Shown: positions 44,319 through 52,649, counted from the first letter of the stretch. The stretch: 64,000 bases of DNA from Spirochaetia bacterium (GCA_009885955.1 VFJS01000055.1:1-64000); one strand, 5' to 3'. The notes: generated from the letters alone by a model not told the origin. A program made the numbers and translations.

Positions 44319-44768
44319 TTATTCTATTACAATAACACCCATGGAATTTGCCGTACCGGCAATAATATTTACTGCAGCATCCAGATCATTGGCATTTAAA
44401 TCGGGCATCTTTAATCTGGCTATTTCTTCGAGCTGTGAACGTTTTATTTCTCCCACTTTATCCTTCTGGGGCTCACTTGAGCCTTTCTGGAGGTTGATGG
44501 CCTTTTTTATCAGAATTGATGCAGGTGGAGTCTTTATGATAAATGTATATGTCCTGTCCTCATAAACCGTTATGACGATCGGGAGGATAGTCCCCATCTG
44601 ATCCTTTGTTCTCTCATTAAATGCCCTGCAGAATTCCATGATATTCAACCCATGCTGGCCCAGGGCAGGACCAACGGGAGGCGCAGGATTAGCCTGTCCG
44701 CCCGGAATCTGAAGTTTTATTCCAACCAAGATCTTCTTGGCTTTTCCTTTTTTTACTGGCTTTGTCAT
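44319..44768 (-). CDS. rplK: 50S ribosomal protein L11
   Basis: [39 protein letters not shown]. Confidence 0.97.
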   Translation of the reverse strand: MTKPVKKGKAKKILVGIKLQIPGGQANPAPPVGPALGQHGLNIMEFCRAFNERTKDQMGTILPIVITVYEDRTYTFIIKTPPASILIKKAINLQKGSSEPQKDKVGEIKRSQLEEIARLKMPDLNANDLDAAVNIIAGTANSMGVIVIE

Positions 44769-44792
44769 TCGATCCTCAAATATTGCTGATAT

Positions 44793-45335
44793 TTATATTT
44801 TACCGACTTGTAAAAAGTCGAGTTCCACCGGGGTCCCCCTGCCGAAAATTTCAACTTTTACCCTTAGCCGTCCCTTTTCCGGATAGACTTCCTCAACAAT
44901 ACCGTTAAAATTGCTGAAAGGGCCATCTATTACCTTAATAGGTTCTCCAACGGAAAAATCCATGGTAATGGTTGTTTTTTCCCTGGTTTTCTGCTCACCC
45001 ATCTGGTCAAAGAGAGAATTGACCTCTTCCCTTGATAGAGGCCTGGGCTTGTTCAAGCCGTGAGCGCCTACAAAATTAGTAACACCGGGAATACCTTTTA
45101 CCACACTCCAGGAGTTGTCATTCAATTCCATTTCAACAAGCACATAGCCGGGAAAAAATTTTTTACTTTTTATCTTTTTTTTGCCGTCTTTTACTTCTGT
45201 CACATCAATCGTCGGGACTTTAACCTGAAATATCTCATTTTGAAGCCCGAGACTCTTTATCTTTTTTTCAAGGGCAAGTTTAACCTTGTTTTCATGCCCT
45301 GAATATGTATGGATTACATACCATTCTTTTGCCAT
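44793..45335 (-). CDS. nusG: transcription termination/antitermination protein NusG
   Basis: KEWYVIHTYSGHENKVKLALEKKI, KKFFPGYVLVEMELND, GEPIKVIDGPFSNFNGIVEEV. Confidence 0.97.
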   Translation of the reverse strand: MAKEWYVIHTYSGHENKVKLALEKKIKSLGLQNEIFQVKVPTIDVTEVKDGKKKIKSKKFFPGYVLVEMELNDNSWSVVKGIPGVTNFVGAHGLNKPRPLSREEVNSLFDQMGEQKTREKTTITMDFSVGEPIKVIDGPFSNFNGIVEEVYPEKGRLRVKVEIFGRGTPVELDFLQVGKI

Positions 45336-45337
45336 AT

Positions 45338-45520
45338 TTATTTGATAACTTTTCTTATAAGTGTCATTAAGGCAGAATCAACAAACCACAGGAATATCGA
45401 TACTATTACAACGGTAATGATGACAATCCAGGTAAAATTTGTCACTTCATCCCTGCTTGGCCAGGTGACCTTTTTTAATTCTTCCCGGGACTCGTGGATA
45501 TATTCCAATACTTTTTTCAA
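45338..45520 (-). CDS. secE: preprotein translocase subunit SecE
   Basis: ESREELKKVTWPSRDEVTNFTWIVIITVVIVSIFLWFVDSAL. Confidence 0.94.
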   Translation of the reverse strand: MKKVLEYIHESREELKKVTWPSRDEVTNFTWIVIITVVIVSIFLWFVDSALMTLIRKVIK

Positions 45521-45545
45521 TTCCAGATCCTGTGATAATTCAATA

Positions 45546-45698
45546 TCAAGCCTTGGTTTCCTTATGATCAGTGTGCTTGTTGCAGAATTTACAATATTTC
45601 TTGATGCTGATCTTGCCGGTCTGATTTTTCTTATTCTTTGTTACTGAATAATTTCTTCTTTTACAGTCAGTGCATGCCAATAAAATAACATCTCGCAT
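45546..45698 (-). CDS. rpmG: 50S ribosomal protein L33 (absent from ORF track)
   Basis: hand translation [50 protein letters not shown]. Confidence 0.95.
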   Translation of the reverse strand: MRDVILLACTDCKRRNYSVTKNKKNQTGKISIKKYCKFCNKHTDHKETKA

Positions 45699-45803
45699 AT
45701 TTTTATCTTTCCGCCTTAAAATATGATGAATATGTGCAAACTAATATCTACCCTTTTTCAGTCAAGTACTTTTACTAAAAAAAATAGATATGATAAATTA
45801 TTC

Positions 45804-45876
45804 AGCCCGCGACCAGAATCGAACTGGTGACCTTTTGCTTACCATGCAAATGCTCTACCGACTGAGCTACGTGGGC
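45804..45876 (-). tRNA. tRNA-Thr (anticodon GGU)
   Basis: 73-nt cloverleaf GCCCACGTAGCTCAGTCGGTAGAGCATTTGCATGGTAAGCAAAAGGTCACCAGTTCGATTCTGGTCGCGGGCT; loop ATGGTAA; no encoded CCA. Confidence 0.93.
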
Positions 45877-46065
45877 AATTTCGAGTATACCTTTAAAAAG
45901 GAGACTTTTTTTGTCAATATTTTTATTTTTAAGGAAAATGTTATCAAAAAATAAATAAGCCTTCACTCACATGCTTTTAAATTGAATATACTTAAATAAA
46001 ATATCCTTGATATTTTTTCAGCAATTCATTATAAAAAAAGCATGATTACTAACAAAAAGTAAATA

Positions 46066-46094
46066 TTGACGTTGCAGAATAGTTAAACTATATT
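46066..46094 (+). promoter_or_regulatory. candidate promoter TTGACG-N17-TATATT
   Basis: 5/6 match at both -35 and -10 with 17-nt spacing, directly upstream of the 46110 ORF. Confidence 0.55.
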
Positions 46095-46109
46095 ATAAAA
46101 GGCAGTATA

Positions 46110-46217
46110 ATGATAGAAGATTTGATGTTTCAGGTAAAGACTCCGCTTGGTTTCGAAGTAAGTGTCAGCAGATCAAGGAGGGAAAACAGATATGGAAAAA
46201 ATAAGGATATATTATGA
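46110..46217 (+). pseudogene. truncated N-terminal remnant of a DUF2283-partner gene
   Basis: MIEDLMFQVKTPLGFEVSVSRSRRENRYGKNKDIL* overlaps the start of the DUF2283 ORF in another frame. Confidence 0.4.
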
Positions 46218-46404
46218 TAAGGAAGGCAATACTTTGATTGTCTGGTTCGGCGATTCCATGGATGAATATATATGCGAAGAAACCGGAGAGGAACTCATTT
46301 TAATGAAAGATAAAAATGGTCATATCCTTGGATTTGAAAAATTGAATTATCTACCACAATCATCGGCAGACAGAAATATTGTTTTTGAAACTGCTACAAT
46401 ATAA
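46192..46404 (+). CDS. DUF2283 domain-containing protein
   Basis: MEKIRIYYDKEGNTLIVWFGDSMDEYICEETGEELILMKDKNGHILGFEKLNYL; AGGAGGG Shine-Dalgarno upstream. Confidence 0.85.
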   Translation: MEKIRIYYDKEGNTLIVWFGDSMDEYICEETGEELILMKDKNGHILGFEKLNYLPQSSADRNIVFETATI

Positions 46405-46697
46405 TCTTTTTCATAAAGGAATCTGCATAAATACATGAGAAGAACAGATCCCGGAAATTGTAAAAAACCAGGAAGTATTTCACACAACCCCATTCAAAAG
46501 ATATATAGCATCTTATAAACACCGTCATATTTATGACAAATGAAAAGATTTATGGTGCCTGTGTTAAAATTTACTTTTGACAAATGGTATAATTAAATGT
46601 TTTGCTTGCATGTTATATTATAATTTAACTTTTATATTGTATCAAGTTAGTATTAACTAGATGCCAAAATAATTGAAATTAAATGTATTATAATTGG

Positions 46698-46727
46698 TTG
46701 ACAAAAAAAGCAAGCTCGAATTATCTT
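46698..46727 (+). promoter_or_regulatory. candidate promoter TTGACA-N18-TATCTT
   Basis: consensus -35, moderate -10, upstream of the 46827 barrel gene. Confidence 0.4.
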
Positions 46728-46826
46728 TAGTGTGTGAGCAGAAGCTGTTTGCAATAAATAGCGATAAAAATAATTGTATTTAATTCTCGTAATTATCTAT
46801 AAAATTGAATAAGGAAGAGGTATGTG

Positions 46827-47444
46827 ATGAAACATTTATTAATTACATTATTAATAATTATTATAGCTGCTTCTACTGGCGTTGCTAAAGACAGTCAAAT
46901 CGGCAAGGATGATATAGGATTAACTGTGTTAACATCATCAGATGTATGGGTCGGAGGAGTATATCATCTTACCGATAAATTCGCCGTTAAACCGAGCCTT
47001 TTTATGAATATTATTAAAACTAATAATAATGACAAAATGTCCAGGACAGTAACAGAAGCAAAAGGGTCAAAAGACACGAATGGGATTCCCTCACCTGATT
47101 ACGGTCTTCAGGTGGCCCTTGATTATTATGTGTTGCTAAGGGACAATATGTATATGTATATAGGTCCTCTTATACAATACCAATGGGGCTCATATCTTGA
47201 AAGGACTGCATCGACTAAAAGTACTGGCGATATAAAAACATATCAATATGGGATTCGTCTTGGCATGCAATATATGTTCACCGCACGTCTTGGCATATTT
47301 GGGGATATGGGTCTCTTTAAAGAAAAGTCCTCGAGCTGGTATAAAACCTCAGACAGACCCGGTGGCCGTATTTCTGATGATAAGAATGACTTTGAAAAAA
47401 TATATATACGAACTTCCATGATAGGTATAGTATTTTATTTTTAG
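46827..47444 (+). CDS. putative outer-membrane beta-barrel protein
   Basis: signal peptide MKHLLITLLIIIIAASTGVA and barrel-like C-terminus ending IGIVFYF. Confidence 0.6.
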   Translation: MKHLLITLLIIIIAASTGVAKDSQIGKDDIGLTVLTSSDVWVGGVYHLTDKFAVKPSLFMNIIKTNNNDKMSRTVTEAKGSKDTNGIPSPDYGLQVALDYYVLLRDNMYMYIGPLIQYQWGSYLERTASTKSTGDIKTYQYGIRLGMQYMFTARLGIFGDMGLFKEKSSSWYKTSDRPGGRISDDKNDFEKIYIRTSMIGIVFYF

Positions 47445-47688
47445 TAGTCAGATACATAGAATATAGAAAGGACTATTTTTCTTTTTTTGGCAACATGTCC
47501 TTATTCATACAATATTTATGAGCATTTTAAAGAAATGCCTGCACTTCAGTGCTATGCCTAAACAATACAGTATAGCATGAAGTAACTGTTAATTTTTTCT
47601 CAATACCGCACGCGTAGATTCCATAATAACGTATCAATTTCAAATACTTGGCAGATAAAAAGAAAAACAGTTCGGGCCATAAAAAAAA

Positions 47689-47751
47689 TTTTCGTGATTT
47701 TCGTGGTTAATCTTTATTCCCCTCCGCGTTCTCCGCGCCCTCCGCGTGAGA
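47689..47751. repeat. 9-bp periodic intergenic repeat (TTTTCGTG[A/G] x2 and CTCCGCG[TT/CC/TG] x3)
   Basis: exact 9-bp spacing of both motif runs read directly. Confidence 0.75.
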
Positions 47752-47891
47752 CATCGTTTTTCGTATTTTCCAGTAGAGATTCAGGAACTGATATTTAATT
47801 TTTCCAGAAAATATCGATAAATCATAAAAAAATCTTGTCTTTTACACAGTTTGACATTTTTTGTGCATTAAAATGTTGAAAAGTTAAATCA

Positions 47892-47952
47892 ATGTGAATC
47901 TCTGATGTTATATATTCTGTCAGCAGATTAAGACTCCTCCACAGATTCACAT
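47892..47952. repeat. inverted repeat ATGTGAATCT...AGATTCACAT upstream of exbB
   Basis: 10-bp perfect arms separated by 41 nt; nested CTGA...TCAG. Confidence 0.55.
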
Positions 47953-48006
47953 GATACATGTATTTGATAATATTTTATTTTAGATGTAGAATACTTCAAG
48001 GAGCAT

Positions 48007-48816
48007 ATGATGATACCGTTTATGAAAAAATATTTCAACCGCCCAATTGGCGCCGCGCTGATAATTCTCCTGATAGGTGCTGCAGGTACATTATCCATAT
48101 CAGCCCAGACCGATCCTTCAGCCCAGGTGAAAAAAGTTGCTGAAAAGAGTGACGCCCCGGACTCGTCTGGTGCCGATTCCGGATCCTACCTGGCAGAAGC
48201 CGGGAAGTTCAAAATTGGAACAGATCCCACATTCTGGATCCTCCTCCTCCTGTTCAACTTTGCCCTGGCAGTTACCATAGAGCGCATCTGGATCTTCCGG
48301 AAAAACAGGGGAAAGAATGCCGAGCTTGTCCAGCTTCTGACGGAAAAAATTCCAAATGGGGGTTCGGACATCGACGGGCTGAGCGGGATGATAAGCAGGG
48401 GCTACGGGATGGAAGGGCGCGTGGCTTCAGTCACTCTCAAGGGATGGAAATACGGAATAGATGCCATGAAAGAATATGCCGGCTCTTCAATGTTAGCAGA
48501 GAAGAGGAACCTGGAAAGGAGGCTTGTTGTCCTCTCCACCCTTGGGAATAACACACCGTTTATCGGGCTACTGGGAACGGTCCTCGGAATCATGAAAGCC
48601 TTCAGGGACCTTGCCTACATGGGCGATGCCGGGCCTGCCGTGGTCATGAAAGGCATCTCGGAAGCGCTTGTAGCTACTGCACTTGGGCTTGGAGTGGCGA
48701 TACCGTGCGTCATCGCTTTCAACGTGCTTTCAAGAATCGTAAAAGACAAGCTCTCCTCGGCAGAGGAGATATCGACCCTCCTCCGGGCGCTGCGGCTGAC
48801 AACAGAAAAATCATAA
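48007..48816 (+). CDS. exbB: MotA/TolQ/ExbB proton channel family protein with N-terminal signal-like segment
   Basis: LGNNTPFIGLLGTVLGIMKAFRDLA...VVMKGISEALVATALGLGVAIPCVIAFNVLSR; AAGGAG upstream. Confidence 0.9.
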   Translation: MMIPFMKKYFNRPIGAALIILLIGAAGTLSISAQTDPSAQVKKVAEKSDAPDSSGADSGSYLAEAGKFKIGTDPTFWILLLLFNFALAVTIERIWIFRKNRGKNAELVQLLTEKIPNGGSDIDGLSGMISRGYGMEGRVASVTLKGWKYGIDAMKEYAGSSMLAEKRNLERRLVVLSTLGNNTPFIGLLGTVLGIMKAFRDLAYMGDAGPAVVMKGISEALVATALGLGVAIPCVIAFNVLSRIVKDKLSSAEEISTLLRALRLTTEKS

Positions 48817-48827
48817 AGGAGGCCCCC

Positions 48828-49250
48828 ATGTCATCACAGATGCAGGAAGATGAAGACGCGATAAGCGGCATAAATGTAACACCCCTTGTGGATATCATGC
48901 TTGTACTTGTCATCATACTCATGGTGACAGCGGAATTCACAAGATACCATACTGTTCCTGTGCAGCTCCCGAAGATCAATGCCGTTGCAGTGAAAAACGA
49001 ACCGCAGAAAGTAAGCCTTACCCTTAAAAATGACGAGACCCTCTGGTGGAATGACAAGAGGGTTGAGGATCCGGGCCAGCTCTTCTCCATGCTCGTATCG
49101 GCGAAGTCGGTCCAGCGTGATATTGCCGTAATTCTCAGGGCCGAAGGGACAATGGAATATACGAAAATACTTAAAATACTGGACCAGGTGAAGATGGCAG
49201 GCATCTCAAAGGTGGGCCTTGCTGTTGACGCGGTAAAAAAAATTCAATGA
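48828..49250 (+). CDS. exbD: ExbD/TolR biopolymer transport protein
   Basis: INVTPLVDIMLVLVIILMVTAEF; ORF-track start at 48705 overlaps exbB, Met at 48828 preferred. Confidence 0.92.
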   Translation: MSSQMQEDEDAISGINVTPLVDIMLVLVIILMVTAEFTRYHTVPVQLPKINAVAVKNEPQKVSLTLKNDETLWWNDKRVEDPGQLFSMLVSAKSVQRDIAVILRAEGTMEYTKILKILDQVKMAGISKVGLAVDAVKKIQ

Positions 49251-49259
49251 CAGGCTGCC

Positions 49260-50048
49260 ATGAGTAAAAAACCCACAGGGGCTGATTTATCGGAATATTC
49301 CAGCGGCGGGACAATTCCCGAAGGGATACTGACCAAAGAGGGCAGCTTCATCCTGCCGGGAATCAGCAACAGTTTCATGTTATCCGATTATTCGGGATTC
49401 CGGAGAAGGAACCGGCACCTGTTTCTTTTTTTTATACTCCTCATATTGGAATTATTACTTCTCTTCACTGACTTTGAACTCATCGGATTCGGAGGCGGCG
49501 GAGGAGGCATATATGATATGTCGAAAATAGGCCTGGACATGGGCGGATTCGTCAGCCGCAGGCGCGGCGTTGAGATCATAGAGATTGATGAAATCTTCGG
49601 AAACCTCTACGTTGAGGATAAAAAAAAATTACTGGATAACACCAGGTCCCTGCCGGCCGGGGACTATGCCGACGGCGATGATTACGGCGACGGCTCAGGC
49701 GGCGGATTCGGCGGGGCAATTGACCTGGGCTTCAGGCCCGATATAAGGCCTCCAAGGCTTGTAACCAGTTTAAGGAAGATATACCCGCAGGGCGCCAAGG
49801 AGATGAACGTGGAGGCGAAGATGATGCTGGAAGTGGTTATCAATACCGACGGCGTTGTAAAGCGGGTGCATGTCACAGGCATACGGCTTTCAAAGGAGCT
49901 GCCAAAAGCCATTTCAGATACGCTCATAAGGGATTTCTCAGCAGCAGCCAGGCAGATAGTCCTGGGTGCGCAGTTTACTCCTGCCATCATAAACGGAAAG
50001 CCGGCCATGGTGAAAATGGAATCTCCGCTTAACTTTGTGCTTGAATAG
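49260..50048 (+). CDS. TonB-like energy transducer (C-terminal TonB domain, Gly-rich linker)
   Basis: single TM LFLFFILLILELLLLF; C-terminal IYPQGAKEMNVEAKMMLEVVINTDGVVKRVHVTG...QFTPAIINGKPAMVKMESPLNFVL. Confidence 0.8.
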   Translation: MSKKPTGADLSEYSSGGTIPEGILTKEGSFILPGISNSFMLSDYSGFRRRNRHLFLFFILLILELLLLFTDFELIGFGGGGGGIYDMSKIGLDMGGFVSRRRGVEIIEIDEIFGNLYVEDKKKLLDNTRSLPAGDYADGDDYGDGSGGGFGGAIDLGFRPDIRPPRLVTSLRKIYPQGAKEMNVEAKMMLEVVINTDGVVKRVHVTGIRLSKELPKAISDTLIRDFSAAARQIVLGAQFTPAIINGKPAMVKMESPLNFVLE

Positions 50049-50094
50049 AAAAGGGGCTGGGGGGATTTCCTCAAAAAAAATGGATCTTATAATA

Positions 50095-50123
50095 TTGACT
50101 TTTATCCTTTTTATATATATAAT
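50095..50123 (+). promoter_or_regulatory. strong candidate sigma70 promoter TTGACT-N17-TATAAT
   Basis: 5/6 -35, perfect -10, 17-nt spacing; ~100 nt upstream of the 50231 ATG. Confidence 0.75.
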
Positions 50124-50230
50124 CCATTATAAATAGGCTTGATGATTTTCTCTATCGAGCTCACCGTCTTTCAGATCCCGTAATAGGATATGAAATGATG
50201 AAAATTTAATTAATCCAAGGAGAAAGACCG

Positions 50231-50869
50231 ATGAAAAGATTTCTGTTTTTATTGATCATGTGTATAGGATTTTCTGCTATAGTATCAGCAGAAATCCCCA
50301 TGAGGGATGCGAAAGAGGTCCCGGATGTTGGGGCAAGCCTGGTTCCCAACTATATAGTTTTCCCGAAAGAAGAACCTGCAGGCGACCATAATGTGAGCAA
50401 TGCCCCTGAGTGCGACATCAAGGCAGTCACAGCCGCGAACGACAAAAAAAGGCTCCGCATCGGCATTGTGCTGAATAATTCCATAACCTTTAAGGTACAG
50501 GTGGTCTATGGCATTAAACTCATATATTCAGGGGGGACAGAGGAATGGTTTGTATATAATGTTCTGAAAAAAGAACTGATGTATATAAAGAAAAAGAACG
50601 AAAAAACAGAAAAAACAGAGGTCATTGTCCAGAAGAAGGATTCTGACTATGCATTTATAACAGGGCAGACATTCACTGACGGAAAAAAAATAGATAACTC
50701 TGTTGTCACTCTCCTCCTGGATAAGGACAAACATATCGACAAAACCAGTATCGGAAAACAGCTCTTCCTGACAGTCCAGGTCTTTTCCGGTTACATGAAA
50801 GCTGAAAATGAAGAAGAGATCGGAGATGCCGATGAAACCATACAGGTGAAAATGCGTTTTATAAGATAA
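50231..50869 (+). CDS. hypothetical secreted protein
   Basis: signal peptide MKRFLFLLIMCIGFSAIVSA; Shine-Dalgarno AAGGAGAAAG. Confidence 0.65.
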   Translation: MKRFLFLLIMCIGFSAIVSAEIPMRDAKEVPDVGASLVPNYIVFPKEEPAGDHNVSNAPECDIKAVTAANDKKRLRIGIVLNNSITFKVQVVYGIKLIYSGGTEEWFVYNVLKKELMYIKKKNEKTEKTEVIVQKKDSDYAFITGQTFTDGKKIDNSVVTLLLDKDKHIDKTSIGKQLFLTVQVFSGYMKAENEEEIGDADETIQVKMRFIR

Positions 50870-50890
50870 GGGCATTTTCAGACAGATTAA

Positions 50891-50933
50891 ATTACCAGGG
50901 TGCCGGATACCTGTGTTCTGCCGCCCTGGTAAT
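50891..50933. terminator. terminator-like hairpin ATTACCAGGG...CCCTGGTAAT
   Basis: 10-bp perfect stem 22 nt after the 50869 stop; weak U-tract. Confidence 0.5.
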
Positions 50934-50968
50934 CTATTTATATAGTCATCCTGCCCGGAATATTCTGC

Positions 50969-50997
50969 TTGACTTCCTGCATCAGTACCGGTTTAAT
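50969..50997 (+). promoter_or_regulatory. candidate promoter TTGACT-N17-TTTAAT
   Basis: -35 and -10 near consensus with 17-nt spacing upstream of the 51074 barrel gene. Confidence 0.6.
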
Positions 50998-51079
50998 CAA
51001 TCAGGCTGTATGGCGCTGTTATATCTAACGAATAAGTATGTCATAACAGCACAATAAAATTAAATGGCCCGATTTGATT

Positions 51080-51715
51080 CCAATGAAACATAAATTTTTA
51101 TCAGCCCTTATCCTTGCCATTATTCTTCCGCGCACGCTCCATTCAGGCGAGTATATAGGATTAGGAATACATGCGGGCTTTCATAATGACGTTGGAAACA
51201 TGGGGCAGCAGGGAAACAGCGTTATCTATGCAGGCCAGTTCAACGGCATCCTGGGTGTTTCTGCAAAGATAGACCGGGACCCCCTGTTCATCAGAACCGG
51301 GGCAGACAGGTCCATGGTGCTCATGGACGGAGAGGTGAAAGACAACAGCTCCGGGGAGCTGAAAAAAACCAGAATAAGCTATACATCGATCCCTCTTTAC
51401 GCCGGAATAAATTTCAGGATACGGGAGAGGGGAAAATTTTACATGGGCATGGGGCCGGTTTACCTTCTGGGGAACGGGAGCGTACACACCATAGATGAGA
51501 AGGTACAGATACGGGACAAAATCTACTGCCTGGGGTTTATCACCGGTGTACAGCTCCGCGTGGACAATTATATCCAGGTATATGCCGAGTGGGAATATAT
51601 ATCAGCGCGATCTGCGCCGAAAATCAACACAGATCCGGGACAAACCTGGAAGGATTACAGTATTGATTACTCGGGCCACAGGCTCCATCTGGGATTCTCA
51701 TATTTTATATTATAA
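51080..51715 (+). CDS. putative outer-membrane beta-barrel protein (tandem paralog 1)
   Basis: signal peptide MKHKFLSALILAIILPRTLHS; PLYAGINFRIRERGKFYMGMGPVYLLG; C-terminal HRLHLGFSYFIL. Confidence 0.65.
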   Translation, partial: PMKHKFLSALILAIILPRTLHSGEYIGLGIHAGFHNDVGNMGQQGNSVIYAGQFNGILGVSAKIDRDPLFIRTGADRSMVLMDGEVKDNSSGELKKTRISYTSIPLYAGINFRIRERGKFYMGMGPVYLLGNGSVHTIDEKVQIRDKIYCLGFITGVQLRVDNYIQVYAEWEYISARSAPKINTDPGQTWKDYSIDYSGHRLHLGFSYFIL

Positions 51716-51751
51716 AATGTCAGCTGTTCAATTTAAGGAATTAAGGAAGAA

Positions 51752-51874
51752 AATATTAGCTCACGGATTATGAAGGATAAAGACGGATAAGAATGATCAA
51801 TCTGATATTAATGGCACTTATTAAAATTACAACTATCACCCGTGAATAGACCTGTCAATCCGTGAGCAAATATT
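51752..51874. repeat. inverted-repeat-bounded intergenic element
   Basis: AATATTAGCTCACGGATT / AATCCGTGAGCAAATATT arms (17/18), internal GGAT at 10-bp spacing. Confidence 0.6.
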
Positions 51875-51896
51875 CACTGGTAAGCGGTTATGTGAT

Positions 51897-52649
51897 ATGA
51901 ATATACAAAAAATAATAAAAAGCGCTTTCATCGTGATATTAATTGCGGCTGCCTGCCCGGCTCCCATCTTTGCCTTTGCCGAGAGGTCATGGGCATTCCA
52001 GGCGGGAATGATTCCCGCCATGGGCGGGGGCATGAGCTCCTACGAGCAGTCTGCCCGGATAGGCGTCGATAACGGCATATATGGAATCAACAGGTCGGAA
52101 AAAGGGAAATCGACAAAAAACATCGACCAGCCCGTGGGATTCACGGGAGGCGGTGAATTCAAGCTGGTACTCTTCAACTACTACATGGCCAGGGTTGGAG
52201 CCAATTATTCAAGGAGCATATACGGGGGAACCGGGAAGAGCCTGGACCCTGCGGGCAATATCATGAAGGTGGAATACTCGCTCTGGTACTATGACATCCC
52301 CCTCATGGCCGGCATTTCCATCCCTTTCTGGAAGGACGTACGGATCACCCTGAGCGGAGGGCTGGCCTACGCGAGCGGCACCTACAGCAACAGTTTTAAA
52401 TCGGACGCTGTCAACAGCAAGGCCGCTTTCTCCGGATGGGCGCTGCCGAGGGTCATTTCACTTTCAGGCGAATATTTTATCAATTACGACATTGCCGCCA
52501 CAACGGCAATAAGCTATTATGAAGGCTCAACAAAAGTCATAAAAAACAGGGCTGATTACGCTGTCCTGGACTTTACCGGATACCGTTTTACTTTCGGTGT
52601 TTCATACTATATGGATGCGGACAAATCGGATAGGAAGAAACAGCAATGA
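51897..52649 (+). CDS. putative outer-membrane beta-barrel protein (tandem paralog 2)
   Basis: signal peptide; YYDIPLMAGISIPFWKDVRITLSGGLAYASG; C-terminal YRFTFGVSYYMD. Confidence 0.65.
   Translation: MNIQKIIKSAFIVILIAAACPAPIFAFAERSWAFQAGMIPAMGGGMSSYEQSARIGVDNGIYGINRSEKGKSTKNIDQPVGFTGGGEFKLVLFNYYMARVGANYSRSIYGGTGKSLDPAGNIMKVEYSLWYYDIPLMAGISIPFWKDVRITLSGGLAYASGTYSNSFKSDAVNSKAAFSGWALPRVISLSGEYFINYDIAATTAISYYEGSTKVIKNRADYAVLDFTGYRFTFGVSYYMDADKSDRKKQQ

Noticed and set aside
45877-45920. TATACT and TTGACA boxes upstream of tRNA-Thr as a promoter pair
   Set aside because: Spacing is about 22 nt, too long for a standard sigma70 promoter; TATACT alone is not enough to call it.
51870-51884. 15-bp match ATATTCACTGGTAAG also found near 60973
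   Set aside because: A 15-mer shared once in a 64-kb AT-rich window is expected by chance; the second copy is within the STAS coding region.
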